From positions 9,520,001-9,584,000 of the forward strand of contig JAEOAD010000031.1 in assembly GCA_036365145.1 (NCBI GenBank): a stretch of 64,000 nucleotides of DNA, read 5' to 3'. The DNA is from Orientallactaga sibirica. Taxonomy: Eukaryota; Chordata; Mammalia; Rodentia; Dipodidae. Each line of letters starts with the position of its first letter. Position 1 is the first letter of the stretch. The notes under the pieces were generated by a model. That model was given only the letters and a program-made list of their open reading frames with translations, did no database searches and was not told where the DNA came from. The translations under genes were made by a program, and so were the position numbers. This document shows positions 1 through 10,737 of the stretch, piece after piece.

Positions 1-89
1 TCTTTTAGAAATCATCTTGAATCCCCTTAGGGGTATTATTAAAAATTCAGATTTCTTTAGCTTTAAACTACCTGTCATAGTTGCTTTCA

Positions 90-415
90 TGTTGTTGGGA
101 CAAAACACCCAACCAAACAAGTTGAAGGGAGGAAAGCTTTTTATTTTGGAATAAAGTTTCAATGGACCACTTCATGATGGCAGGAGAAAGCATGGCATTA
201 TCAGAGGTTGGACATCATTTCTGCCACAGCATGTGACAAACAGCAGCAAAGAGTGACCTGAGCTTTGGCAAGGCAGGGCTGGCTATCACAACCCTAAGTC
301 GGCCTCCATCAACACACCTGCTCTAGCAAGGCTTCACCTCCAAATTGCCACCAGGTGGGAATGAAGCATTTAGAACACACGAGTTTATGGTGGACACCTA
401 ATTCAAACCAACACA
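90..415 (-). mobile_element. Diverged ERVL-MaLR LTR (MT/ORR1-like), solitary
   Basis: Read on the minus strand this begins TGTG.TTGG and ends ..CAACA. It keeps the MaLR landmarks: an end resembling AATTCAAACCAACACA on the plus strand, a 'CACCAGGTGGGAATGAAGC' block, a CATGATGGCAGG block and a fill-in block near GCTTTTTATTTTGG. The same order of landmarks occurs in the better preserved LTRs at 49396 and 50949. No internal region or second LTR is next to it, so it is a solo LTR. Family name is inference from remembered consensus. Confidence 0.7.
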
Positions 416-517
416 CTATCAAGAACCAGGTGTTTTAGAGTCAGAACCTATGAATAAGCATTTCAAAAACACTTCTGCTGTTGAATTCCATTAGATTGTT
501 GGAATAAAAATAACCCA

Positions 518-735
518 GGGCTCGGGATGCAGTGCAGTTGGCAGAATGTTTGCCTGGCCCTCTCCAGAACCATACAAATCCGGTGACGAGGCACATTTCT
601 ACAAACCCAGCACTCAGGAGTTGGAGACAGGAGAATCACAAGTTCAAGGGCATCCTCAGTTACATAGTGAGTTTAAGGGCATCCTTAGCTAACTGAGACC
701 ATATTTCACACAAATAAGCAAGCACAAGAACAAAT
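518..735 (+). mobile_element. B4-like composite SINE (ID-type head plus B1-type body)
   Basis: A tRNA/ID-type head (GGGCTCGGGATGCAGTGCAG, then TTGCCTGGCC) is followed by a B1-like body (CCCAGCACTCAGGAG, AGTTCAAGGGCATCCTC, CTACATAGTGAG-type block duplicated, then GAGACCATATTTCACA). This head-plus-body arrangement is that of rodent B4 elements. It is diverged, with an internal repeat of the 'AGTGAGTTTAAGGGCATCC' part. Confidence 0.7.
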
Positions 736-1950
736 GAACACCTCTCCAGTATTCCAGTGTGGAAGGAAGGATGTATGGAGCCAAAAACATTAATGCGTCC
801 TTTACTTCATCTCACAACCTAACACTAGGGGGCGCGCTCCTGCCAGCAGCCCAGACTTCATGAACAAGATGCAGAGCCAGTGATTCCCACAATTTATATA
901 GATCATAGATCGTGGGGTGAATTTGCCAGAAAGCTATGTTCCAGAGATTCTAAGGAAGCTTCAGCTTTGATGATAATGTAAGTCTCCTTGAGGGTCCCTC
1001 ACAGGTGCAAGCCAGAGATGTTCTTCCTCCTTTCTTCACAGCACATATGGCTCAAGGATGCTTGCAATGGCAACAACAGTCCTTTTAAATGAGTGTCTCT
1101 CATCATATGTAACTTATAGCTTAATAAATCTGGTAAAATAAATAAGTTTGAAGATTTTTTAATAATAGAATTTGAATACTTGGATGAGTCCAAGCATCTG
1201 AACCTTTGATATATATATACTACAAGGCAACACTTTTAAATGCCTCAAGATGCTCCCATTCATCAACTAAAGATAACTGAATCTTGCTCTCTTGACAGCT
1301 TAAGACTGGGAATTACAAAATCAAATGAAATACTCCCAAACCAACCGTATATGCTATTGTTTCCCCCACAGCAGCTATGGAATTTATCTATATAACAAGC
1401 ATCAAAGCAAGTAGATTTCCAGTGTGTTTTCTCATTATTTCCTAAACAAAGTTACCTATGGGTTTCTGACTCTTTCCAATGCATAATTTCATTTGGTGAG
1501 TAACAGACCAAAGCAGAGAGTGCACCAGGGAACACTTAATCTGCATATGGAGACTTGTATTTACCATGATGCTCTTAGAGGGATGAAAAGAACTCAGGGA
1601 AAGAACTTCTTTCCCATGACATAGTTCATGACCATTTTTCAGGGTCTCCCTTGCTGTGGAAAAGCATGCAAATCCCTGGCAAAACTGAGGCTCAGAGTGA
1701 TGGTCAGGGAGAGGACAGGACAGGCTGGGTATTAGAAGACTATGGGCAAGCAGAAGACATGGAGTAGATACTTACCCTTCCTTCCTTGCATTGAATAACT
1801 GACTTCATCATGTTCCAGACCCTCAGGCACAAGGAGCAAAAGCAAACAAAACTTTCGGTTTTGCAAAAGTCAATTGAGAAGGTTCTCATCACACCTGTCA
1901 TTATTTCTGTACAAGGGTACTCCCTGAAAGCAGAGGGTAATGTTTCTTTT
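736..1950. other. Unassigned sequence with one CTCF-like motif
   Basis: I see no gene or clear transposon here. Positions 822-835 read ACACTAGGGGGCGC, a 13/14 match to the published CTCF core pattern CCASYAGRKGGCRS. It lies outside any repeat I recognise, followed by GCTCCTGCCAGCAGCC. Minus-strand GTAAGT occurs at about 1751-1756 but no convincing exon is attached to it. Confidence 0.5.
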
Positions 1951-1956
1951 CTATTT

Positions 1957-1992
<36 letters not shown>

Positions 1993-2000
1993 TTATTTTT
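1951..2000. repeat. (TTTA)n microsatellite
   Basis: About twelve near-perfect TTTA units. It probably derives from the A-rich tail of the neighbouring minus-strand SINE, although about 45 bp of unrelated sequence separates them. Confidence 0.85.
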
Positions 2001-2046
2001 TATCATCCAGAATATCCCCACAGAGCTGTCCTGAATTCATGCATTG

Positions 2047-2227
2047 TTTATTTTAGGGAGAGTGAAAAAAAAAATGGGTGCGCAAGGGCCTCTAGCCACT
2101 GCAAATGAACTCCAGACGCATGCACCACCTTATGCATCTGCTTTATGTGGGTACTGAGGAATGGAACCTGAGTCCTTAGGCTTCACATGCAACTGCCTTA
2201 ATGTCTAAGCCACTTTTCCAGCCTGGG
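2047..2227 (-). mobile_element. B2/ID-related tRNA-SINE
   Basis: Minus-strand copy. The plus strand shows CTCTAGCCACTGCAAATGAACTCCAGACGCATGCACCACCTTATGCATCTG..., then a degenerate B-box region and the 5' end CACTTTTCCAGCC. This is the reverse complement of the SINE common in this window. Confidence 0.85.
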
Positions 2228-2598
2228 TATAGTTTCTTAATCCTATTTTCCTGGGACTTCAAGGCATTGGACGAAGCCATGCAGTCGGATTCCACTTGTA
2301 GAGGCTCATAAAAAGTGCAAAATGGAGACACTCAAGGAAGGCAGCTCTGACACCACTGGTGGTTTACAGTCTCTTTAACTTCCCTTTATTTCTGCCAAAT
2401 AAAAGAGTGCCCATACCACTAGTGATTGTACATGACTCAGTGTCTCACTGCTGGCTTGATTTCACTGCTTGATCCTCAGCCCTTTTCTGTACTCAGAGAA
2501 AGTGACTTTTCCCTGTCACCATGTTGAAACTGACCTGGGTTATAAACTGCCATACTTAAAAAATAATAATGCTAAAGAACAGTTAAGATGGACCTCAA
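2228..2598. other. Unassigned sequence
   Basis: No gene, repeat or regulatory structure recognised. Confidence 0.4.
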
Positions 2599-2838
2599 GG
2601 GATGGAGAGATGGTTTACCTTTGAAAGCACCTGCTTGTGAAGCCTAAGGAACCAGGATTGATACCCATGTAAGCCAGATGCACAAGGTGGCTCATGTGTC
2701 TGATGTTTGTTTGCAGTGGCTGGAGGTCCTGGCAGACCTATTCTCTCTCTCTCTCTCTCCCTCCTCCCCTCTCTATCTGCCTCTTAGTCTCTCTCCCCTC
2801 TCTCCCTCAAATTAATTAATTAATTAATTAATTATTTT
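2599..2838 (+). mobile_element. B2/ID-related tRNA-SINE
   Basis: Starts GATGGAGAGATGG (pol III A-box region), continues through AAGCCAGATGCACAAGGTGG and TTTGCAGTGGCTGGAGG, then a long CT-rich run and an (AATT)n tail. The unusual AATT tail departs from the usual (AAAT)n. Confidence 0.88.
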
Positions 2839-2879
2839 TTAAATGGACCTTAATCTAAAGATGAATGAAGAAATGGAGT

Positions 2880-3030
2880 TCACATTTGTCAAGCACCTAC
2901 CTTATGGCAGGTATACTGGGCACATTGCACAAATCCTTAAAGCAACTGTTTCATATAAGCACAGAGCAGCTTTACTAACTTGATAACCTAATGTAAAAGG
3001 GAGGCTAAGTAAAATAAAGACAGCTATTAA
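2880..3030 (-). mobile_element. MIR relic
   Basis: Plus-strand order CAAGCACCTACCTTATGGCAGG, CATTGCACAAATCCTTAAAGCAAC and GTAAAAGGGAGGCTAAGTA matches the reverse-complement layout of an MIR 3' half (the tgccaggcactg, aatcctcac and gaggctaag blocks). Strongly decayed. Confidence 0.55.
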
Positions 3031-3589
3031 GGCAAATTTGAAATTTGAGCATAGATACTTTTCCATTAAGGAGTAATGTTTCAAAATTCGATAAAGAACT
3101 TGATGCTTTTCCTGAAGGTCAAGTAGAACAGTATATTAAATTCCTTCAGATTGATCACTGCCTACTGAATTAGAGCTCACTGTGTCTATCAACTATGTCA
3201 AGGTCTAGAGTCACATGGGGGGGCACATTTGCTCTGGGGTCTGGATCCTCCAGAAAGAAATGATTAACAGGCTGTGTAATGGCAAATGACATGTAAGATC
3301 CTGAGCTATGGAGAGTTTTACCAACTGGAACATGAAGCTTCCTTTGGATTGGGTTTTGTGCAAGATAAAGTGTGAAAAGGCTTTCTTCTGTCTGTGCCCT
3401 AAAGACAAAGACATTGAGAAGGAATCCTAGAGAACATTCACCCATGTATTCTCTGAGGCTTAGAGGGACAGTCCACCAGGGTACTGGGGCTTTCCAGTTC
3501 TTAATTTCTACTCAAATATGCTTTGGTTAGATTTCATCTCCAAACTGAAGTGATAGTTCATCTAAACCTTGAGTTTCAATTGTGGCATC
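3031..3589. other. Unassigned sequence
   Basis: Two overlapping minus-strand open frames (about 90 and 67 codons, 3170-3445) occur but neither has flanking splice signals, codon bias or a recognisable domain. Nothing else seen. Confidence 0.35.
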
Positions 3590-3860
3590 CAAGTCAATTC
3601 CTCATTGTTACAGGTCCAAGGATCCTGCCTAGAATACCTTCATTTCCTTCATTCACCAAAAACTCAACCAACCAATCCCCCTTACAGGGACATTTCCGAA
3701 CTGATGGAATCTCTCTGTCTACTAATCTCCTATGCATACTTGTAATGTGTGTCATAATTATCACTCACCTTCACACTGCCTGGTTGTCTTCTGTTCAGTT
3801 ACATGTCCTTGGCTAGATATCTATCTCCTTAACATCAGAAACACTGTTGAATCAACTTGA
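3590..3860 (+). mobile_element. L2-like LINE 3' end relic
   Basis: A pyrimidine-rich order of blocks (CACCTTCACACTGCCTGG, GTTCAGTTACATGTCC, ATCTATCTCCTTAACATCAG) resembles the L2 3' end that normally runs into 'ctgtgagctccttgagggcagg'. Old and decayed; assignment by pattern only. Confidence 0.4.
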
Positions 3861-3984
3861 ATCTATATGAACAGTGACCAATTTCCCAATCTTACTCTTC
3901 CCAGCAGGTTCTAAGACTTTAGAATTTAGCTACTGACAATTTTGTGTCAAGAATTCTAGAACATTTTTCATGGACAAATCATAG

Positions 3985-4105
3985 CAAGAAATATATTAAC
4001 TTCTCAAAACCACATATGTGGAAGCTTAGAGCAGTTAATGGTCACCCAGCTAATAAGATTCAGCGTGAGCTTTCACATCTGGAAGGCAGTCCCAGTATAG
4101 ATGAG
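3985..4105 (-). mobile_element. MIR relic
   Basis: The plus strand contains AGAGCAGTTAATGGTCACCCAGCTAATAAGATTCAGC, comparable to the MIR reverse-complement block around 'ggtcacacagctagtaag'. Confidence 0.5.
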
Positions 4106-4689
4106 CTAGATGGAAAATGAAATTCTGTAGTCTTCATAATGAAAGAGATATGATTCCCAAGCTTTTCACTGGTAGGAGTACATATAAGCCACAGTGAATG
4201 AATCCTACTTTAGCTTTTCTCTGTTCTCTAAATTACTAAGGCTCTTGCCTGGGAATTTTTATTTCTTTGTTTAAAAAAAAAAAGGTATTACCTCTTTGAA
4301 GCTAGGTTATTTTTATAGCCATAGAACTCCTGAAACAGTAAACAGGAGGTGAATGAATCAGGCTTTAAAGGTGAAAGGGGTTATTTAACGGTGTTATCAG
4401 AACTATCCACCTGCAAACACACACAACATTGGAAAACCATAAACCTCTCCCTTCATGGCAGGAGTCAGTTATTCATTAGTAACCTTACTGGAGGGGGAGG
4501 GTATACATAGACTCAGTGTCACAAAACTCTTGAGGTGACCAGACCTTCTTACCTTTTTTTGCTGCATACATGAACGTTTTGAGGAGTGGTAATTTTCTTT
4601 CCATCCACCCAAGTGCTTAGAGTTTTGCAAGTGATTACAATAAAAATAATAATGAAAATGACTGTCATAGTCTGGCATTTCATAAGTGT
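4106..4689. other. Unassigned sequence
   Basis: Contains an A-run near 4273 and a GGAGGGGGAGGG-like purine patch near 4491. No gene or repeat family recognised. Confidence 0.35.
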
Positions 4690-4790
4690 CAGGGTAAATG
4701 CATTATGCTAAAGGTAGTGGACTAACTTATAAGAGAAGTGACAGTAAGGTAGTGGGAGACTTAGGATTTGAACCCATGTCTTTTGGGTAA
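4690..4790 (-). mobile_element. MIR relic
   Basis: Contains GGGAGACTTAGGATTTGAACCCATGTCTTTTGG, comparable to the MIR reverse-complement block 'gggattcgaacccaggtctgtctg'. Confidence 0.5.
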
Positions 4791-5454
4791 TATAAATTAT
4801 AATTTTCACATTCTTACTCTGAATTATTAAACTCTTGTCACAAAATGACACTCATCTTGATCATTAATCCTTTTGGGGTAAAAATGAAAGAAGTCAAGAA
4901 TGGCTTATTGCTTAATAACAAATTGATCTGCCCTCACATAACCGATATCTTTTGTAACTTTCACGATGCAGTCTAGCATTGAAAGACTCGGGTGTCCTCT
5001 ACCAACAACCTGTTTTTCTTGCATAATTCATGTTGCACAAGTTCATTTAATTCAGAACTCCATTTTCTACAACACATGATGATGCTGCTTTGATGGTAGA
5101 GGCACATCTTGGAGAAGAGTGCAGACATAAGGAGAATCAATGAGTGCTATGTAGGTCAAATAGGATCCTATTTTGCCTTATGGAGAACTATAAGAGGGGT
5201 AGAGTGACCACTGCTGGGATTTTAACCATCAATCTCCTAGATCTCATTCTCCTTGGGTTATCCTTCCAGAAAGCCCTCTGGATTTCTCTGTTCAGTTCTT
5301 TCTATATACTCTAGCTATGGAAGAAAGACTCTGGATGGTTAGTTTCACACTGATTTTCACACAGCTGAAGTATCATAGGTACTTTATCAGGTTTCTCATC
5401 TGTGAAGTAGTGGTTAAAAGTGCTTAATATTGATATTTCCTAGACACACCCATT

Positions 5455-5600
5455 TTCCTGCAAATTTTATTTTTCTGTACTGTGAGTAGAATTCCATTGT
5501 GTTTATGTACCACAATATATAGTGGGGATGGAACTGGAAGAAGAGGAGGACAGGGTAAGTGGAGCTCCAAGAATCAACAAAAACAAACTGCATTTGAAAA
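5455..5600 (+). mobile_element. LINE-1 3' end fragment
   Basis: An antisense-like ATTCCATTGTGTTTATGTACCAC block is followed by GATGGAACTGGAAGAAG and a CAAGAATCAACAAAAACAAACTG..TTTGAAAATG block. The latter is like the 3' end of old rodent L1 (Lx-type) elements. Short, so family assignment is tentative. Confidence 0.45.
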
Positions 5601-5685
5601 TGACATAAGTTTTAAAAAAGAAAATACTTTACTATGATTTAAAAATGACATGAGTTTTTAAAAAAGACAATACTTTACTATGTAG
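5600..5685. repeat. 45-bp tandem duplication
   Basis: The unit starting TGACATAAGTTTT at 5601 recurs 45 bp later as TGACATGAGTTTTT at 5646. Each unit ends AATACTTTACTATG. Two copies, a few mismatches. Confidence 0.85.
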
Positions 5686-5829
5686 CAATATTGCAAGAAC
5701 TAGAAGTAAAAAGTTTAAGCACCAGGAATAACTTATCACTGTTATGACTCTCATTTGTAAGTGTTATATAAGTGATGTTTCTGCTGCCTGGAAATTACAC
5801 TGGTTCATTGGTATGCAAGATCCTGTTCA

Positions 5830-6095
5830 CCTGCTCAAGCACAGTGCAATGGTCACCTCTGCTGAAAAGTTTGCAAACCTATATCAATCCCATATTCCTT
5901 CCTCATCTACCTGGCTGCCCAACACTCATTGTTTCTCAACTTCACAGCTTCAACCACATTCTGGATGTTTCTGTCTTCTGTATCAACTCTTTGAAGACAA
6001 AGTTTGTGACACACAGTTTCTTCTGCACCAAGATTTCAGCACAGTGCCAGAAATACAGATGTGTAGAGAATATAATGAACATAGAGAATGAAATG
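5830..6095 (+). mobile_element. L2-like LINE 3' end relic
   Basis: The order of blocks CAACTCTTTGAAGACAAAG, TTTGTGACACACAGTTTC and ATTTCAGCACAGTGCCAG, followed by an AATGAACATAGAGAATG tail, resembles an L2 3' end (..gcacagtgcctggcacatag..aataaatg). The overlapping 111-115 codon open frames here have no coding support. Confidence 0.5.
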
Positions 6096-6664
6096 AAGTA
6101 TATGTGATGCTGTCAAATATGTGAGGTTAGATTTAAGGGATAGTAAATAACTAAGAGTTTGGAGGGTGTTAAAACTCAAAGGTTCTGTAAAAATGTCTGG
6201 AAGCCAAGTATTAATGTACACACCTGTTCATACTTTCGAATATACACACTTCTATTTTCTTATCAGAATAATCAATATCAAGACAACTGATGGTGAAGCT
6301 CATTTATAAAGTCCCTCCTCTTAGAAATGGTTTTCAACTTCATATAAACATTGCAAGCAATAATTCATGCATTAATACTATATAGTAAATGAAAGAGGTA
6401 CATGATTCCACAGCATGATCAAGTACATTAGAGTATTTTTATTACAAAAGCATAGCCTTAAAAGACAGTAATATCACTTACTACCTCAATTGATGTAGGC
6501 AGGCATTATACAATTAAGTCTCAGCCTCCCTATTTCTACAAAAATGACAATAGAGTCCACTCATACAAAGTTCCATGGCTTCAATTGGAAAAAATATACA
6601 CAAATGCCCTAGGCATAGTATCTAACACTGAGCAGATGTGCAATAACTTTTATCTATTAATAAT
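6096..6664. other. Unassigned AT-rich sequence
   Basis: No gene or recognisable repeat seen. Confidence 0.35.
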
Positions 6665-6805
6665 TAATATGTATCCCTCCTGAGCTCATTAAGGTCATAG
6701 ACCTTATCACAGTAATCTCTGTATTCTCATTGCCAGACACTGCACCAAGTATGTGAAAATAACTCCAGAAACATTTGTACCATAGCTAAATGAATAAACA
6801 AGGAG
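6665..6805 (+). mobile_element. L2-like LINE 3' end relic
   Basis: Has the characteristic order TCCTGAGCTCATTAAGG, TCTCTGTATTCTCATTGCC, AGACACTGCACCAAGTATG, then AATGAATAAAC. This parallels the L2 3' terminus (gagctccttgaggg, tgtatccccagc, gcacagtgcctgg, aatgaatgaa). Confidence 0.55.
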
Positions 6806-7561
6806 GACCAAGAAGAAAGAAAGTCATCTATCATCTCTCACTTTTTGAATTCTAGCAGCTATACCTGTGACACAGGGCACCCTTGCTATTGCTTAAGGAG
6901 TTCTGTATGACAGGCCAAAGGTCAATCCATTTACATTTTAAAATGTGGAATACTAGTACAACACATTTTTTTAAAAAAATGTCTCTACTTAATAATATAA
7001 GACATTGATGAGATAAATATGCAGAAAAGCATATGTATGTACACACATGTGCACACATACATGTGAATTTTACATATATATATCTCCTTAGGGGCTTTGT
7101 AAAATTACATAATACATACAAATTTACCTCTATATCTGATAGTAGAAGGTAGTAATAAAAAGCACAGCTGGGTTTAGAGAAGAAAGGCTATATACATATA
7201 TATGAAATTGTTCTAATAATTTCCAATATATATGTATGTGTTTTCCTTTTAAATATGCCCACTCAGCATTCATTATTTTTAACACTGTGTGTGAAAGAGC
7301 TCTGATTTAATTATCAGACAAGGAACAACACTCTTATTTCACACATAGTAGGTGAGAAGTATGCAAACATATCAAAATATGAGCATAATAGAAAATGGAA
7401 TCCTGGAGGGGCACCCTCCCTGAGCCTGTGAGGTGGGATTTTCCTCTTGTTTCCTGAGTGGTTTCTCCACCCACTCTGGAGCATGTGTGCCAGCAGCTCA
7501 GTCAAGAAACAATGACAGAGATGGCATGGTTTGCTCTTTCATCTTCTCCTTTTGTCCACAG
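6806..7561. other. Unassigned AT-rich sequence with TA-rich patches
   Basis: Short alternating ACAC/ATAT patches lie near 7040-7085 and 7190-7235. It ends in a pyrimidine-rich run (7531-7558) that could serve as the polypyrimidine tract of the exon candidate starting at 7562. Confidence 0.35.
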
Positions 7562-7667
7562 AGGACCTGTCTAAGAGCATCCAACGACTAAGAAGCATCA
7601 GCCTCATGGACAGCGGTGGTCCAGCCCTGGTCCCAGACAACATTGTCTCTGCCCTAGTTTCTCTGAG
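7562..7667 (+). CDS. Candidate orphan internal exon (unidentified protein)
   Basis: What is seen: a long pyrimidine run (TTTGCTCTTTCATCTTCTCC...) ends in CCACAG at 7561, a strong 3' splice-site pattern. The next 106 bp stay open in the frame AG-GAC-CTG-TCT. The peptide starts DLSKSIQRLRSISLMDSGGP and continues with ALVPDNIVSALVSL. The block has CpGs and third-position C/G, unlike its AT-rich flanks. The best donor is CTGAG|GTGGCT at 7668, which is weak; the frame continues past it to a TAA at about 7714-7716. I do not recognise the peptide and no partner exon is apparent on this strand. It could be a real exon, a decayed exon or chance. Confidence 0.25.
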
Positions 7668-8094
7668 GTGGCTTCATTGCTTCATGACAATCAAAAGTCT
7701 AAGATGCCAACACTAATACTTACCTAATTGCATGAAGATCAGCTGTTTCTCTGAACAGGCAGGAGAATCAGCAACAAGGACGTAATACCCACTTTAGTAC
7801 AGACCTATGTCAAGACCCACAGTTCTCTTTGCTGACTTCAATCTTCTGCCTCATTATTCCTCTTTATCTGAGTGTTCATCCTAGTCTCTGAATCTTTCAT
7901 CACTGAAGCTCTCCTTGTCACTCCATGCAGTAAAGTACATAAAACCCATCATGTCATACTTCTTCCTACAACTTGAGTTATGATTTCATTACCACTCTAG
8001 TCATCTTTCTTATTGGATTACCTGACTCAGGGTCATATTACCTCAGAAATATATATATGATAAGAGTCGTAGAAGCCTTCTGTCCATCCTGACT

Positions 8095-8175
8095 ATACTT
8101 ATAGGTACCTATGTGACCTTGAGTAAGTCCCATGACTTCGAAGAACCCAGGTTTCTTGATTTAAAATTCAATGTA
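8095..8175 (+). mobile_element. Possible MIR fragment
   Basis: TATGTGACCTTGAGTAAGTCC resembles the MIR block 'tgtgaccttgggcaagt'. Only this short core is visible before the adjacent LTR starts. Confidence 0.4.
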
Positions 8176-8185
8176 CTTTCTGTAT

Positions 8186-8488
8186 TGCTATGATTTGAAG
8201 TGAAATGGTACATGTGTTTGAACACTTGCTCCATATCTGGTGAAGCTATTTGAAGAAGTTCTGGAATTCTAAGAGGTGAGTTATGACTGGTAGAAGGCCT
8301 CTGGTAATTGCCCCACACTTTTATCCTGAACACTTTCTCCTTCCTTATCTGCCAAGATGGAACAATCTGGGTTGCACAAAAGGAGTCCCAGCTGCCACAC
8401 TTCCCTTGTCATGATGGAGAGCACTTTCTCAAACCATAAGATAGAATAAATCTTTTATATCAAGTATCTCATCACAATAAGGATTACA
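8186..8488 (+). mobile_element. ORR1-like MaLR solo LTR
   Basis: Starts TGCTATGATTTGAAGTGAAATGG. It contains GTGTTTGAACACTTGCTCC, TGGTGAAGCTATTTGAAGAAG, GGAATTCTAAGAGGTGAG, then AACCATAAGATAGAATAAATC (LTR poly(A) signal region), and ends CATCACAATAAGGATTACA. The order and spacing match rodent MaLR LTRs. Diverged and solitary. Confidence 0.75.
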
Positions 8489-8760
8489 GTAATTTTAATA
8501 TACCTGTGCCTCAAGGTTGCTTATAGCCTGAACATTTGCAAAGAAAGCACACTGCAAGAAAATATGTGCAAAGTATGACTTCAACAACAGTCATTTTCCT
8601 CTCCATCAAGAAATCAATGAGGAGCAGATTCCACCTATGGAACCCACCACTGACTGTGCCATAGGCCTATGCCACGTTAAGGATTAGTGACAGAATGGTG
8701 AAAAGGACTGCTGATTCTCAACAGCAGTAAATATACAAATGGGGAATGCTCCATATATCC

Positions 8761-8793
<33 letters not shown>

Positions 8794-9714
8794 TGCAAGG
8801 AATGGTTTTCCTTAACAAATGAGATCTGTGCATGACAAAAAGACTTGACAACCAGATAAAAACACAGAACTTGCCAATTTTGTGAGATTCTGTGAAAGAT
8901 CTCATTACCTTCTATACCTTATCGTCCATATTTATAAAAGTGACTAATGATAGCTCTCTGCCATACTTTTGTCAACACCTGGACCTGGATCATTAGGACC
9001 ATGACTTTTACTTAGCAAACAATCAATGCATGTTAATTATGTGAACATAAAGAACAAATTCCTAGGATTTAATAATCTTAGTTAATGTTTATGTTGCAAT
9101 TATCACCAGAACCAGGTGATATCCTATGTGGCTATGGAATATTCTCATACTAGTCTTTATACATCAACTTGAATGAACTAATGGATGATAAGGTAGATGG
9201 CAAAGCATCATTTGATAGTTTGTCTGTGAGGATGTTTCTAGAAGAAATTAGTACATGATCCAAAAGACTGAAAAAAGAGTGCCCGTATCTTCACAACATT
9301 TGGGAAATACACTGTGTGTTGAGGTAACAGAAAGAAAAGACAAACTTACTGTCACTCATGGTGAGTCTGGATATTGTCTTCTGCATTTCTTCTCATGTTA
9401 GCACTGCTGAGTCTCAGGCATGTCCACTCAGTCCTGGAATGTGCCTTCACCTGCCTTCTCAACAGCTGTGAGGACTTTGGACTCAGATTGCATTGCTACA
9501 CTGACTTTCCTAGTTCTCGAGTTTGCATATAGAAAATGTTAGGACTACTGTCTTCCATTATTTGTGAGCTAATTTCCACAATATTATGTCATCCATCTAT
9601 ACATATTTTATGAAATTATATATATACACATATTGTGCATATATATGTACTTTATGTTCCTACAGAAAATCCTGAATAAGATGCCATCAAATGATCAGTG
9701 ATAAGGATATGAGA
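8489..9714. other. Unassigned sequence
   Basis: AT-rich, with the (TA)n listed separately and another short TATATACACA patch at about 9617-9650. No gene or clear repeat family recognised. Confidence 0.35.
8756..8788. repeat. (TA)n microsatellite
   Basis: About 14 perfect TA units flanked by ATATCCATATA. Likely length-polymorphic. Confidence 0.9.
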
Positions 9715-9830
9715 TGCTGTTATTGCCCCTATTCTGAGATGAAGAAAATGCTGTAGATACACCAGCAGACTCATCCACATCATTATATCACACAGCTAAT
9801 ACATGGTGCAGCCTAGAACCAAGCCATCAA
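9715..9830 (-). mobile_element. MIR relic
   Basis: Blocks TATTGCCCCTATTCTGAGATGAAG and ATATCACACAGCTAATACATGG, followed by GCCTAGAACCAAG, are the reverse-complement MIR order (ccccattttacagatgaggaaa, tcacacagctagtaagtgg, cagagc..gaacc). Confidence 0.55.
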
Positions 9831-9949
9831 ATCAAATCAGTTTAAGTATTAAAGTCTGTATATTACATACTCTGCTGCTTCTAAGATTCTGAAAAATGAA
9901 TCCTTGCCTGTTTTTTTTTTTTTCAATGATACCCATTTTTATGGTGGTG

Positions 9950-10490
9950 AGATAAAAATCTCAGGAGTGGCTCTCTAAATTAATAATGGTTTTCCCATTT
10001 AACCAGTGCTGACTTCACTATCCATTGGAGAATCTGCTTTTCTTTTTCAGACAGAAGCTGAACCTGAAGAGATAAACGACCCAGTGCACTCCACCCCAAT
10101 CCCAGCTTAAACCACAGAGGAACTGGGGAAATGAGCAAGAGTTGTACTTTCTTAGTGAATCTGATACCAGCACAAGGGGAAAGGAGATAGACATTGAGGA
10201 CGCTCAACACCTACCAAACCAGAGATCCAGAGGCTCCTAAGTGCTCCCATCAAGGCTCAGGGAATTTTATGGAAGTGGGGGCAGAAAGATTGTTAGAGCC
10301 ACAAGTTGGGCCATTTTGCACAGAGACATTGCCCTCCCATAATGCATGACCCACAATCCCCATGGGTTGTCCTGTATCCCCAACAAGGAAGGCCTCTTCA
10401 GAAAAGGGACAGGAAGGAGGGAAAGGATGGTACCAAGATGTGCTATTTACATACTAAATAGGTCCATATCTAATTTAAAAAAAAGAAGTA
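9950..10490 (+). mobile_element. LINE-1 3'-end copy (3' UTR, 5'-truncated)
   Basis: One of four dispersed copies of the same sequence in this window. Shared blocks include GCTCAGGGAATTT, GGGGGCAGAAAGATTGTTAGAGCCACAAGTTGGG, CACAGAGACAT and a purine-rich GGGACAGGAAGGAGGGAAAGG ahead of TGGTACCA.GATGTG and an A-rich end. The G-rich polypurine stretch before a poly(A) end and the 5' truncation fit a LINE-1 3' UTR. Calling it L1 is inference; homology to the other copies is seen directly. Confidence 0.6.
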
Positions 10491-10522
10491 AGCTGAAAAT
10501 AAACACTTAAAAAATAAAATAA

Positions 10523-10737
10523 GCCGGGCGTGGTGGCTCACGCCTTTAATCCCAGCACTCGGGAGGCAGAGGTAGGAGGATTGCCATGAGTTCGAGGCCA
10601 CCCTGAGACTACATAGTGAATTCCATGTCAGCATGGACCAGAATGAGACCCTACCTCGAAAAACCAAAATAAATAAATAAATAAATAAAAATAAAAATAA
10701 AAATAAAAATAAAAATAAAATAAAATAAAATAAAAAC
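10523..10737 (+). mobile_element. B1-like (7SL-derived) SINE, well preserved
   Basis: Begins GCCGGGCGTGGTGGCTCACGCC and has CCCAGCACTCGGGAGGCAGAGG, then GAGTTCGAGGCC. The pol III A box (TGGTGGCTCACGCC) and B box (GTTCGAGGC) are intact. The tail is a long (AAAAT)n run. The CpGs are still present, so this is one of the youngest copies in the window. Confidence 0.95.
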
